From Bacteroidota bacterium (GTDB lineage Bacteria > Bacteroidota > Bacteroidia > NS11-12g > UBA955): a stretch of 50,672 nucleotides of DNA. Made by a program: the position numbers and the translations under genes. The DNA is taken from contig JAGXTF010000091.1 in assembly GCA_018333525.1 (NCBI GenBank), positions 1-50,672 of the forward strand, read 5' to 3'. The notes beneath the pieces are model-generated. The model was not told the origin of the DNA. It ran no database searches and saw nothing but the letters and a program-made list of their open reading frames with translations. Of this stretch, positions 8,101 to 17,332 are shown one piece after another; within the stretch, counting starts at the first letter, position 1, and each line of letters begins with the position of its first letter.

Positions 8101-10489
8101 AGCCATCTCCAAAGCTCCATTGGTATTGGGTTCCGGCAGTCTGATTGCTGTCTTTCAGAAAGAAATAAAATGTGCTGTTTTTACAATAATATTTGGAAGA
8201 ATCATAGGAACTGGAAAATAAAGGACTCATATGTGGCACATGAATAATTTCATGAAACCATCCGGTATCCCTGCATACTTTTCCCAAGGTATCATAACCA
8301 TTCTCTACAATTAATCCTATGGTTACATTTCCATTGGAATCTCCTGCATATGGCTCATATGGATAGGTATTGGAATTGGAATTGTACATCCAACCCGAAT
8401 CAAAATTACCGCTCTTTCTTGCGGCCAGAGAATCCCACATTACCCAGTATGCATATTTCAAACAGGTAGGTTGTGGAATATTATAATTAAATGACAGGGT
8501 TTTATATATTTCCGGCCCGGGACATGGAGAGGTATCTGATGGGAAAAATAATCCTTTTGCCTGAGGAGCCATTAGTGGAATAGGATAAGTTATGCTATCC
8601 GAACAACCGATAATGGTGTCTTCCACTACCAATTTCAAATAATAACATTGTTCCTTCCCTTTTTGATACATGTGATGGAATTTGAATGAATCCAGGGAAT
8701 ACCGGCAATTCATTCCAACGTTCTGGGTTAATTTGCTAATTTGTGTACATTGTGGCCCATAACCATCCCCGGCATCCCACCGTACGTTGGCACCTTTGTT
8801 TCGAAAAAGCAAACTGCTGTTTTGCACATAAACCGAATCTTTTATCTGGCACTGAAATCTATTCGTAAATCCACTTGCAACCGCCTGCGGACCATGCACA
8901 ATTATGGAGTCCAGCTGAAGAAAACTATCACACCCATTTTTGCTGATTAAAACTACCGGAATATATTTTCCAACCTGATTATAAGTCATTGTGGTTGTAA
9001 AAGTGTTTCTGGGCAATCCCAGCCCCAGATTCCAGTTGATGGTTGCACCGCTGATCGGTGTTTGTTTGAAAATAAAATAATTGTTGCTCTTGCAAATTCC
9101 TCTGGAAGAGTCCAGATGGGCATCTACTGTATAATTGGTATTCTTAACCGGTTGTGTTGCAATAAAACTGTCTACACATCCATCAGAATTCTGAATCCAT
9201 AATTTCACATTAAAACTGCCATCTGTTTGGTAAGTATACGTCAGATTATTCCAGGTAGAATTGTTGGAATTTCCATCTCCAAAATCCCAACGGAACAGAT
9301 TTACTTTGGGTGGTGACTGATTGCTGGTATTGGTAATGAAAATTTTGGTTTTGAAACAACCGCCAGATGTGGTAAAGGTGAATTTGCTTTCTATTCTGGG
9401 ATGTATGAGTACTGCCTTTGATTTGGTAAGCGTTGCAGTACAATTATTCGAATCTATTAATTCCACTGTAATGCTATAAATACCACCAAAAATATCTGAA
9501 TAGGAATGGCAGATATTATAATTGTTTAAGGGTGTAAAATCATCTACATATCCATCATCAAAAAAAACGGAACGGTATTTTATTTTCTGATTGGTATTGG
9601 TAATTTGAACACAAACATTATTTCCGGTAAAACACTGGGTATCTGAAGGAATATCAAAAGAAGGATCCGGTGGAGGATGAATGCGTATACTGTCTAATAT
9701 TACGGCACATTTTGTATTGCCAAAATCAAGAGTTAAAATGGGATAATAAACCCCGGAATTTTTATAAATATGTGAAACGCTGCGCTGGGTAAAATAAGAT
9801 GAATCTCCAAAATCCCAATTAAAAGTCAGCGCTGCATAACTGGTATCCGCAGTAAAATTTATGCTCCCATTTTTACAGGCTGCCTGGAGGTCTGCTGTTG
9901 GAATTGGTTTTTTATGAATTTGAACACTCTTTATTACAGTGTCCTTACATCCTGCGGAAGAAGTAAGAATAAATTGAACCGTATAATTTCCGGTTGATCC
10001 ATAATTTACCTTGGGATTTTGATTTGTTCCCGTAGTAGCATTTCCAAAATCCCAAAATCTCTGCACAATATTATCCGAACTATCCGTAACATTGTTTTCC
10101 GTAAATTGGGTTTGTAAACCGGCACAACCATTGGAATAATTAAAATCTGCTATTGGATTTTTAAATATCTGAATGGTTTTTATTACTGTATCCGTGCAGC
10201 CTAAACTGTCTGAAACTGCTAATTGAACCTGAAAAAATCCTGATGCAGAAAATACATGTACAGGGTTTGCAGTGCTATCCTCATTATCTGTCCCTGAAAG
10301 GGGATCTCCAAAAATCCATCGATAATTCAGGCCATTTCCGGTATTTACTGCCTGAAATGAAATTCCTTTTCCTAAACAACCGGTACTGTCACTTTGAAAA
10401 TCTGCAGAGCATTGGGCAACGCCTTTACTTGCAGGCAAAGCCAGCAACCCAATATATATCAGGTACCTTAAAATGCTTCGAATTTTCAC
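2108..10489 (-). CDS. Giant PKD-repeat surface protein with T9SS type B domain
   Basis: 2793 aa, starting at GTG (10489). Residues 1-25 form a signal peptide (hydrophobic IYIGLLALPA, ending near VAQ). The body is built of PKD domains, recognised by many copies of WxFGDG followed by a Y-x-x-x-G-x-Y strand. Residues about 1380-2560 are 14 tandem units of about 84 aa sharing an ND(S/T)xQC start and a GC-x-DS end. A looser set with extra cysteines fills residues 50-1380. The last 95 residues (LPTAFTPNRDNINDRY, then YNRWGELVYKG) are the gliding-motility-associated type B sorting domain, so the protein should cross the outer membrane through the T9SS and stay on the surface or be released. No catalytic domain is visible; adhesion is likely by inference. 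It is a paralogue of the protein at 46497-50117. Confidence 0.93.
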   Translation of the reverse strand: MKIRSILRYLIYIGLLALPASKGVAQCSADFQSDSTGCLGKGISFQAVNTGNGLNYRWIFGDPLSGTDNEDSTANPVHVFSASGFFQVQLAVSDSLGCTDTVIKTIQIFKNPIADFNYSNGCAGLQTQFTENNVTDSSDNIVQRFWDFGNATTGTNQNPKVNYGSTGNYTVQFILTSSAGCKDTVIKSVQIHKKPIPTADLQAACKNGSINFTADTSYAALTFNWDFGDSSYFTQRSVSHIYKNSGVYYPILTLDFGNTKCAVILDSIRIHPPPDPSFDIPSDTQCFTGNNVCVQITNTNQKIKYRSVFFDDGYVDDFTPLNNYNICHSYSDIFGGIYSITVELIDSNNCTATLTKSKAVLIHPRIESKFTFTTSGGCFKTKIFITNTSNQSPPKVNLFRWDFGDGNSNNSTWNNLTYTYQTDGSFNVKLWIQNSDGCVDSFIATQPVKNTNYTVDAHLDSSRGICKSNNYFIFKQTPISGATINWNLGLGLPRNTFTTTMTYNQVGKYIPVVLISKNGCDSFLQLDSIIVHGPQAVASGFTNRFQCQIKDSVYVQNSSLLFRNKGANVRWDAGDGYGPQCTQISKLTQNVGMNCRYSLDSFKFHHMYQKGKEQCYYLKLVVEDTIIGCSDSITYPIPLMAPQAKGLFFPSDTSPCPGPEIYKTLSFNYNIPQPTCLKYAYWVMWDSLAARKSGNFDSGWMYNSNSNTYPYEPYAGDSNGNVTIGLIVENGYDTLGKVCRDTGWFHEIIHVPHMSPLFSSSYDSSKYYCKNSTFYFFLKDSNQTAGTQYQWSFGDGSTLVTTDSSYKKHTYNKSGSYYVHLTVVNPKGCVGDTALWISVGVDKNFTISNNTKCVNDTFVIQENNRYNSRWGYSYPYWSDASRAAAGKELVWYDLGDGNGFQNIGPNPVLSYNYPGNYKISMAIKDSAGCRDTLSNLYVVNVSGVYAGFTFPKDSVLCPQSVKFTATATTVDSSVMKGMAGDYIKYYDWSFGNNYPKSQVRNPQRYFATGDYQIQLKVTNSFGCTDSITKNLVVIGPESKFSILSDTIGCEPLRIEFKNESLFATEWIWQFGDKLNSSFGTKMDTNVVFYYKGFGTFYPHLIARGSFTQNGVTRVCDAIYPDTSVAVNKSVTVWELPKPDFIWSTNCATGTTSFKNITTMQSGSITNYFWAFGDGSFSDSINPVHAYADTGNYRIVLRITSDHGCEDSIVRNIMVSPAPIPWFGYSDACFGNANTFKDSSFAFNDRIYLWRWEFGDGSISNQKNPNHIFPKDTTYTVKLRVTNVAGCSDSTTRNVLVFSKPITNFTLKNVCANQTASMENTTTGKQSISNYLWRFGDGNTSALTNPSHVYNPSGNYNIRLIATTVKGCMDSTQKTIQIYPNPVAKIHINNPDQCFTNHRFIFSDSSTISSGTVFAKWFFDVGDTADTAVVEYIYANVGTYGVRLYSVSNFGCRDTISDTVNVMYEPQAKYQLDVIEHCESTNLFQFTDKGFINEGSYEILWEFGDGDTASAAYTQHHYADSGSYLFRQILSSNKGCRDTAEEWIAVYPMPKPAFAINDSLQCLKGNSFIFSNNTTIVYGTLNYNWKFGDGQNSTTTSPTHIYNNFGLNTVALHATSNKGCIDSIKKALEVYPDPKAGFTVNDSTQCLRGNGFNWNNTSSIANGIITHSWTMGDGNSASSTNATHSYATEGNYSVKLVVVSSNTCMDSITKPMEVYPMPQMKLLVNAMNSCINNQNFIFTDSSNIVSGSLIRKWKFGDSTTDNNAVVSKTFLYPKNYKVWLTEISDKNCSDSASVTIRVFAKPYPSFGINDSTQCFRQNQFTFTSYTTIDSGALIYNWNYGDGNYGTGSSVNHSYSTPGTYTVKLKPISTNGCTDSTGINIEVYPMPASIFGMNDSTQCLRQNRFDFNNNSIISSGVMQYAWDFGDSNSSALQTPSHSYLKHGQFKVQLIATSDFYCADTSSHLVDVYPMPVTGFSVNDSDQCFNRQNFIFTDNSYIANGNLIRNWSSDDNSNAGVSPWLHNFNTDTFHIVKLVQTSAFGCMDSLSKKVEVFSAPTVSFAANDSDQCLQQNFYVFTNTSKIRKDTMAFVWNFGDNKYDIQTNPSHRYTNPGTYFIQLSALSENGCTDTIIKSIIVHPMPQVAFIINDTGQCVNAQNFIFTNNSNITSGNLFHLWNFGDGNIDGNQNVTHNYILDSSYVVKLIETSDKGCMDSVYHTLTVYPKPSILFSLDDSIQCLRQNQFNSNNTSKIKYGLLVYLWSMGDGNSATTNNISYAYGLHGNYNIGLKATSDLGCTDSAEIPVIVGAMPVPNFTINDPSQCFNDQNFIFTTTTTLASGTFQTQWNFGDNQISNQNNTTHLYSNFGNYLVRNISTTNYGCMDSLDKSLRVFANASASFITNDSDQCQNQQNYIFTNTSKIAAGKIQSIFWDLGNGNFDNKNVTGSFYPNAGSYKIKLTTTSDSGCTDSFSNLIRVYPKPAGWFDYNDSAQCLFQNNYIFTDNSFDSFGVNQYYWDINSENIQTTKTANYVFKSAGYKTITLIASSLRGCMDTSTRLVYVKPMPDPTFEKLDKFYCQNTGPYLFQPLTAGGNYFGHNISDPNYIPQILWDDTVKYIVTVNGCTDSSTQLTKVYPGPVADIGNDTALCKQEFLFLKLNSFSSKYIWSTGNNSPEIRITQPGRYWVTVSNMCGTKSDTIDVQFRDINCRFFLPTAFTPNRDNINDRYKPVVFNLDKMEYLIYNRWGELVYKGDLQSPGWDGTYMNANAQDGVYIIYVNYTYSNGPFNHEQQTASGSFTLVR

Positions 10490-10506
10490 GAATTTACCGG
10501 AACTAA

Positions 10507-10537
10507 CAAAGATAGCGCAGCAAAAGAGATTTCACAA
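10507..10537 (-). promoter_or_regulatory. Promoter of the giant PKD protein gene
   Basis: On the minus strand TTG (10537-10535), 20 bases, then TATCTTTG (10514-10507), identical to the -7 boxes of both tRNA promoters in this window. The GTG start lies 17 bases downstream, giving a short leader with no clear Shine-Dalgarno. Confidence 0.7.
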
Positions 10538-10618
10538 GCTAAGGGTTCCGGCTTTATTGAGATTCAGGGAATTCACGCAACAGGGAGAATATTTAACTCT
10601 GATTCCATGGCAATTTCA

Positions 10619-10626
10619 TAATTTTA
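10619..10626 (+). promoter_or_regulatory. -7 box directly before rarA
   Basis: TAATTTTA (one mismatch from TAnnTTTG) is followed by only four bases and the GTG start. Transcription would then begin at or within a few bases of the start codon, making a leaderless mRNA. No TTG is found at the -33 spacing, so this is a weak call on its own. Confidence 0.4.
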
Positions 10627-10630
10627 CATC

Positions 10631-11902
10631 GTGATTGAAAGTCCTGAAATACCGCTGGCAGAGAGAATGCGACCAAAACGTTTATCGGATTACATTGGTC
10701 AGGAACACTTAACGGGTGAAAATGGACCTATCCGTTTGGCTTTACAAAGCCATACTGTGCCAAGCATGGTGTTTTGGGGCCCTCCGGGTACGGGTAAAAC
10801 CACATTGGCAAACCTGATTGCTGCAGAAACCGGAATGCCGGTTCGCACACTCAGTGCAATTAGTAGTGGTGTAGCGGATCTCAGAAAGGTTATTGAAGAA
10901 GCAAAAGTTGGACAAAAAACTTTATTGTTTATCGACGAAATTCACCGTTTCAATAAAAACCAGCAGGATGCGCTGCTCGGCGCGGTGGAAAAGGGATGGA
11001 TTACCTTAATTGGTGCAACTACTGAAAATCCAAGTTTTGAAGTAAATGGTGCATTGTTGAGCAGGGTTCAGGTGTATGTTTTACGCGAATTTGGAAGAGA
11101 AGAATTGGAAAAAATGTTGCATCGCGCTTTGGACCAGGATGCATTTTTAAAACAATTTAAAATTGAATTAAAAGAAACGGAAGCCATGCTTTTATTTTCC
11201 GGCGGAGATGGGAGAAAACTATTGAATCTTTTGGAACTTCTCGCTTCAGCAGTAAAGGAAAATAAGCTGGAAATTACGAATGAACTGGTGCATCAAATTT
11301 TACAGAAAAAATTAGCGGTTTATGATAAAAGCGGAGAACAACATTATGATATTATTTCCGCATTTATCAAAAGTATGCGCGGCAGCGATCCCAACGCTGC
11401 GGTTTATTGGCTTGCCAGAATGCTGGAAGGTGGAGAAGACATTCGGTTTATTGCAAGAAGAATGGTGATTTTAGCCGCGGAAGATATTGGAAATGCGAAT
11501 CCAAACGCACTATTGATGGCAACACAATGCTTTCAGGCCGTGGAAATGATTGGAATGCCTGAGGCCAGAATTATTCTCAGCCAATGCGCCATCTATTTGG
11601 CGTCTTCTGCCAAAAGCAACAGCTCTTATGAAGCCATTGAAGCTGCATTTGCAGCAGTTAGAAATAGCGGAGACCAACCGGTACCGCTGCATTTGCGCAA
11701 TGCCCCGACCAAACTGATGAAAGATTTGGATTACGGGAAAAACTACCAATATGCGCACAGCTTTGCCGGTAATTTTGTTGACATTGAATTTTTACCTGAG
11801 AAATTATCCGGATCAAAATTCTATGAACCGGGGAATAATTCACGCGAAAAAGAATTGCGCGAATGGCTAAAATTGCGCTGGAAAGAAAAATACGGATACT
11901 GA
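10631..11902 (+). CDS. rarA: Replication-associated recombination protein RarA (MgsA)
   Basis: 423 aa, the usual length for this AAA+ ATPase, which acts at stalled replication forks and binds single-strand-binding protein in the family. Seen: N-terminal [19 protein letters not shown]; Walker [10 protein letters not shown] at residues 50-58; Walker B and DEIH at 100-105, followed by [10 protein letters not shown]; sensor 1 [12 protein letters not shown]; then the C-terminal tetramerisation part including [23 protein letters not shown]. The start is GTG with a -7 box four bases before it. It heads a three-gene run with the S4 protein (4 bp gap) and a conserved unknown (1 bp overlap). Confident family assignment. 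Confidence 0.95.
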   Translation: MIESPEIPLAERMRPKRLSDYIGQEHLTGENGPIRLALQSHTVPSMVFWGPPGTGKTTLANLIAAETGMPVRTLSAISSGVADLRKVIEEAKVGQKTLLFIDEIHRFNKNQQDALLGAVEKGWITLIGATTENPSFEVNGALLSRVQVYVLREFGREELEKMLHRALDQDAFLKQFKIELKETEAMLLFSGGDGRKLLNLLELLASAVKENKLEITNELVHQILQKKLAVYDKSGEQHYDIISAFIKSMRGSDPNAAVYWLARMLEGGEDIRFIARRMVILAAEDIGNANPNALLMATQCFQAVEMIGMPEARIILSQCAIYLASSAKSNSSYEAIEAAFAAVRNSGDQPVPLHLRNAPTKLMKDLDYGKNYQYAHSFAGNFVDIEFLPEKLSGSKFYEPGNNSREKELREWLKLRWKEKYGY

Positions 11903-11906
11903 TTTT

Positions 11907-12119
11907 ATGGAAGAACATGCCATACATAGCGAATATATACAATTAAACCAACTGCTGAAACTTTTGGGTTGGGCGGAGAATGGAGCTCAGGCCAATGCCA
12001 TGATAGACGAGGGTTTGGTAATGGTTAACGGAATTAAAGAATTGCGGAAACGCAACAAAATATATCCGGGAATGAAAGTACAACTGGATGATAATTCCAT
12101 TATGGTAATTAAAAAATAA
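11907..12119 (+). CDS. Small S4-domain RNA-binding protein (YbcJ-like)
   Basis: 70 aa, nearly all one S4 domain. The pattern YIQLNQLLKLLGWAENGAQA, followed by IDEGLVMVNG and ending in G-x-K-V-x-L, fits the small YbcJ/YaaA-like RNA-binding group. Such proteins are thought to bind structured RNA, probably rRNA or tRNA; the target here is unknown. It starts 4 bp after rarA and its stop codon overlaps the next start (taATG), so translation is probably coupled across the three genes. Confidence 0.88.
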   Translation: MEEHAIHSEYIQLNQLLKLLGWAENGAQANAMIDEGLVMVNGIKELRKRNKIYPGMKVQLDDNSIMVIKK

Positions 12120-12598
12120 TGGACAATGCTTCATTAAATGATATTAAAAAAGCGCTTCAAATTCTGCCACAGGAAAAAATGGTAGAACACTTTCTGCGCC
12201 TTGCGAAATACAAAAAAGAAAATAAGGAATTATTGGGATTTATTTTATTTCTGGAAGAGGATTTGCGCCAATATCTGGTGGATGTAAAACTGGAAATAGA
12301 TGCAGCTTTTTCTGAATTAAATGCCACTTCAGCATATTACAGTGCCAAGGGATTGCGGAAAATTCTGAAAATGACGAATAAGCATATCAAGTTCGCAGCA
12401 AACAAAGAAATAGAAGCAGATTTACTTATCCATTACTGTAAAAAGATGAAAGAAATTCCCTTTCGGATTGGCTCGAGCGTGGTGCTCACCAACTTGTATA
12501 ACCGACAGGTTGAACGCGTAATCAGGGCCATTGAAACCCTGCATGAAGACAAAATAATGGATTACAGAGAATCCCTGAATTTGATAGAGAAAATATAA
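12119..12598 (+). CDS. Conserved protein of unknown function
   Basis: 159 aa, predicted cytoplasmic, mostly alpha-helical, rich in Lys and Glu, with no signal peptide or membrane segment. Residues 1-60 (QILPQEKMVEHFLRLAKYKK) and 75-150 (YYSAKGLRKILKMTNKHIKF) look like helical bundles. I do not recognise a named family. Its ATG overlaps the stop of the S4-protein gene by one base and it ends the rarA run before a strong terminator, so it is probably co-expressed with rarA. A role with RNA or DNA would be a guess from context only. Confidence 0.75.
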   Translation: MDNASLNDIKKALQILPQEKMVEHFLRLAKYKKENKELLGFILFLEEDLRQYLVDVKLEIDAAFSELNATSAYYSAKGLRKILKMTNKHIKFAANKEIEADLLIHYCKKMKEIPFRIGSSVVLTNLYNRQVERVIRAIETLHEDKIMDYRESLNLIEKI

Positions 12599-12660
12599 AT
12601 AATATCTTTTGGAATTTCCGATAAAATTCCATCGCATAAAATCTCAAATTTGAACCAAAG

Positions 12661-12690
12661 AAAAAAGAGAATCTTGCGATTCTCTTTTTT
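12661..12690. terminator. Bidirectional terminator
   Basis: A 13-base perfect stem with loop ttgc: the inner part is gagaatc/gattctc and the outer part is A-run against T-run, so it works on either strand. It sits between the converging rarA operon and the FKBP gene. Confidence 0.9.
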
Positions 12691-12712
12691 GAAATTATAT
12701 TAAATTTCGAAA

Positions 12713-13444
12713 TTATTTTATTGGCATTTCCGGAGCCTTTTCAGGAGCCGGTGCTTTGCCTGGAATTACACGGATCAATTCGAAAGTATAAATACTAATG
12801 CCATACAAATCTTCCAAAGGCTGATCCCCACCCATTTGTTCCATAGCATCATTTTGTACGTACACCTCAAAAACCGCACCTTCAGTAACTTTTTGGAAAC
12901 TTTCTTCAACGGCTGGTAAGCCCATATTGCTGATGACTCTTTTAGGAACCTGCGGACCTTTTTTGCTATCGTACAATTCTTTGCCTTTATGGTTCTTTAC
13001 AACCAAATGGTATTCTACTGTATCATAAGCCCCGGGAGTTGCCCCTTTGCCTGCTTTTATCAATTTAAACTGTCCTTTTGAAGGCAACAAACTAACACCT
13101 TCTTTTTTCGCATTTTCAGACATCCATTTTTTGCTGGCATCCTGATATTCTTTCTTCTTTTTGTCGCGTGCCTTGGTCATAAAATCGCGTTGAATTCCAT
13201 TCATTTTTTCAGGATTGATGGTATAGCCACTGTCTTTTTTAGTAGCTTCTTCCATTCCTTTGATGAATGAACTGTAATCCAGCTTTTCAATTCCCTGTTC
13301 TTTCATGGATTTTCCAATTTGGAAACCCACTGAATAACTGAAAGAATCCAAAGAAGTTTTAGGGGCTTTGTTCGGATTCACGGTGCGGCCGCAAGAAGCA
13401 AAAATCAATGCAGATGCTATGGCCAAATAACTATATTTTCTCAT
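12713..13444 (-). CDS. FKBP-type peptidyl-prolyl isomerase-like lipoprotein
   Basis: 243 aa. A lipoprotein signal ends in FASC (residue 18), so it is probably membrane-anchored in the periplasm or outer membrane. Residues 32-110 match the FKBP N-terminal dimerisation domain (SYSVGFQIGKSMKEQG, then FIKGMEEA). Residues 125-230 match an FKBP catalytic fold (YDTVEYHLVV, then KELYDSKK), but the usual V-I-x-G-W loop is replaced by GLPAVEESF and the Trp floor of the active site is missing. It may be a chaperone with weak or no isomerase activity. It follows the ABC-F gene after 12 bp on the same strand, so the two are probably one operon. Confidence 0.85.
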   Translation of the reverse strand: MRKYSYLAIASALIFASCGRTVNPNKAPKTSLDSFSYSVGFQIGKSMKEQGIEKLDYSSFIKGMEEATKKDSGYTINPEKMNGIQRDFMTKARDKKKKEYQDASKKWMSENAKKEGVSLLPSKGQFKLIKAGKGATPGAYDTVEYHLVVKNHKGKELYDSKKGPQVPKRVISNMGLPAVEESFQKVTEGAVFEVYVQNDAMEQMGGDQPLEDLYGISIYTFELIRVIPGKAPAPEKAPEMPIK

Positions 13445-13456
13445 ATGTAAATTCTG

Positions 13457-15196
<1,740 letters not shown>

Positions 15197-15359
15197 TTAC
15201 CAGACAGGGCCGCAAATTAGGAATTAAATAAAAGATGGATTCCATGTCAAAATGAAGTAATTTTAAATCTATGTTTCATGCTTAATACCGCATAAAAAAA
15301 ACCTAATTTCGCGTCGAAATAAAAACCGTTGTTCCTATTCATTTGTTAATTATTGAAAC

Positions 15360-16676
15360 ATGTCTAACTCCGGAATTCACACCGGTTCGCTCGGTGTTCC
15401 AGATTCCCCGCTCCCCAGAGTAATTATTGCAGGAGCCGGATTCGGTGGTTTGAAAGCCGCCAAAGTTCTTAAAAACAAAGCCTTTCAGGTAGTTATTATC
15501 GATAAAAACAATTACCATCAGTTTCAGCCGTTATTCTATCAGGTTGCCATGAGCGGTCTGGAGCCAAGTAGTGTTGTTTTTCCTCTTCGCAAGGTTTTTC
15601 ATGGAGCAAAAAATATCCATTTTCGTACAGCCGAAATTCAAAGTTTGGATGTTCAAAGAAATATTTTAATCACTTCCGGAGGAGAAATTTCTTACGACTA
15701 TTTGCTGTTGTCCATGGGCGCGAAAACGCATTATTTTTCCAATAACAACCTGGAAGATAATTCCATTGGAATGAAATCGGTAAGCGAATCATTATACCTC
15801 AGAAACCAGGTATTGCAAATGCTCGAAGATTCTGTTGCCGGAATTCAAAGTCAGAACACCATAGACATTGTAGTGGTCGGAGGCGGGCCAACGGGAGTGG
15901 AGCTTGCCGGCTCGTTGGCGGAAATGAAAAAAATGATGTTTCCCCGCGATTATCCTGAAATGAATTTTGATACCATGAAAATCACTTTGGTGGAAGGTTC
16001 AGAAAGGATACTCTCAGCATTGCATCCCAAAAGCAGCGACCGCGCCGAAAAATATCTAAAAAAACTGGGTGTGGAAGTTATTCTCAATGCCAGAGCCACC
16101 AAGGTTGAAAACCATGTATTAATATTAGATAACGGAAAGGAAATTCCACATGGATTGATGATTTGGGCAGCTGGTATTACACCCAATCCAATTGCTGGAT
16201 TACCTGCAGAAAGCATTGCAAAAAACGGACGAATTTTGACGGATGCTTATTTGAAAGTACGAGGCACTTCCAATATTTATTGTATTGGAGATCAGGCCTG
16301 GAATGAAGAATTGCAATACCCTAAAGGACATCCGCAGGTAGCACAACCCGCGATACAGGGTGGTGATTTGTTTTCTAAAAATTTATTGCGTTCATTAAAA
16401 AAACAAGAACCCAAACCCTTCCATTATAAGGATTTAGGTTCCATGGCTACAGTTGGAAGAAACCTCGCGGTTGCAGAAATATTCGGATTAAAATTAGGCG
16501 GTTTTATTGCATGGGTAATTTGGATGGCTGTTCACTTAATGTCAATCGTTGGTGTAAAAAACAGACTTATTATTTTCATAAACTGGTTGTGGAATTATAT
16601 TACATACGATCAAAGCCTGAGACTTTTAATTAAGCCATTTCTAAAAAACAAAAACCAAACTAACGAGAAAGTTTAA
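15360..16676 (+). CDS. ndh: Type II NADH dehydrogenase (NDH-2)
   Basis: 438 aa FAD-dependent pyridine nucleotide-disulfide oxidoreductase. NDH-2 passes electrons from NADH to quinone without pumping protons, on the inner face of the cytoplasmic membrane. Seen: FAD-binding GAGFGGLKAAKVL (from about residue 25), NAD-binding VVGGGPTGVELAGS (about 172-185), the second FAD motif YCIGDQAWN (about 305), and a C-terminal amphipathic and hydrophobic stretch (FIAWVIWMAVHLM) typical of membrane attachment. It is a single gene, divergent from the ABC-F gene and convergent with the glycosylase gene 20 bp away. A candidate -7 box (taatttcg, 15302) lies about 50 bp upstream. Confidence 0.92.
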   Translation: MSNSGIHTGSLGVPDSPLPRVIIAGAGFGGLKAAKVLKNKAFQVVIIDKNNYHQFQPLFYQVAMSGLEPSSVVFPLRKVFHGAKNIHFRTAEIQSLDVQRNILITSGGEISYDYLLLSMGAKTHYFSNNNLEDNSIGMKSVSESLYLRNQVLQMLEDSVAGIQSQNTIDIVVVGGGPTGVELAGSLAEMKKMMFPRDYPEMNFDTMKITLVEGSERILSALHPKSSDRAEKYLKKLGVEVILNARATKVENHVLILDNGKEIPHGLMIWAAGITPNPIAGLPAESIAKNGRILTDAYLKVRGTSNIYCIGDQAWNEELQYPKGHPQVAQPAIQGGDLFSKNLLRSLKKQEPKPFHYKDLGSMATVGRNLAVAEIFGLKLGGFIAWVIWMAVHLMSIVGVKNRLIIFINWLWNYITYDQSLRLLIKPFLKNKNQTNEKV

Positions 16677-16696
16677 GCCCTATTTTTATAAATATT

Positions 16697-17290
16697 CTAT
16701 TTAATTGTTGCCTGATTTTTCCAAACAAACCTATAAGGTAATTTCGCGTCTTCCCCTGCATAATCCACACCGATTCTCGGTGTTGCCAAAATATCCTTCA
16801 GTGGTATATGAAGATTTGAATTTTCAATCCATATTTTATTGCTACGGATTAAATTTTCCTGATTTAATTGCAAATCAATTCCCAAACTTTTTGAAACATT
16901 GCCGGGTCCAATACCAATTTTAGAAAACAATTTCCGATTGCGTCTTTCTGCAATAATCTCCAGCCCATCTGAAGGAATAATTCCCCGAATCAATACAGCA
17001 TGAGGAATTCCCTGATAGTTGGTAACCACATTAAACAGGTTATGAATTCCATAACACAAATAAACATAGGCATATCCACCTTCGAAAAACATAACATCCG
17101 TTCTCGCAGTTCTTCTTCCTCCAAAAGCATGACTTGCGCGGTCATCAACTCCCGCGTACGCTTCAGTTTCGCAGATGATACCGGAGGTTAATTCACCTGA
17201 CAAATTGGTAACCAAAGTTTTGCCCAATAATTCACGGGCGATTTGCACTACATCAGGTCGTTGGTAAAAAGCCGCCTCCAATCGCATCAT
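16697..17290 (-). CDS. mpg: DNA-3-methyladenine glycosylase (AAG/MPG family)
   Basis: 197 aa, the normal length of the bacterial alkyladenine glycosylase family, which removes alkylated purines in base excision repair. Seen: ETEAYAGVDDRASHAFGG (about residues 41-58), containing the catalytic Glu and the conserved Asp-Arg-Ala-Ser-His; GRRTARTDVMF; GYAYVYLCYGIHNLFNVVT, which forms the flipped-base pocket; and AVLIRGIIP. Two adjacent ATG codons (17290, 17287) can serve as start. It is divergent from the kinase-like gene, with 42 bp between starts. Confidence 0.94.
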   Translation of the reverse strand: MMRLEAAFYQRPDVVQIARELLGKTLVTNLSGELTSGIICETEAYAGVDDRASHAFGGRRTARTDVMFFEGGYAYVYLCYGIHNLFNVVTNYQGIPHAVLIRGIIPSDGLEIIAERRNRKLFSKIGIGPGNVSKSLGIDLQLNQENLIRSNKIWIENSNLHIPLKDILATPRIGVDYAGEDAKLPYRFVWKNQATIK

Positions 17291-17320
17291 TGCGTTGCAA
17301 ATTTAAGAGAAGGAAAGAAT

Positions 17321-17328
17321 TATATTCG
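17321..17328 (+). promoter_or_regulatory. -7 box directly before the kinase-like gene
   Basis: TATATTCG (one mismatch from TAnnTTTG) followed by four bases and the ATG at 17333. A TTG lies 23 bases upstream, slightly too far. The layout predicts a leaderless or nearly leaderless mRNA. Confidence 0.4.
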
Positions 17329-17332
17329 CCCT

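Noticed and set aside
2093-10506. Many plus-strand and out-of-frame ORFs of 60-140 codons across the giant PKD gene
   Set aside because: They lie opposite or out of frame to a gene with clear repeated domain structure, and their sequences show no domain pattern of their own. They are by-products of the PKD repeats.
17243-17332. Longer N-terminus for the kinase-like ATPase
   Set aside because: It would overlap the divergent glycosylase gene, and the conserved phosphate-binding motif starts right after the ATG at 17333.
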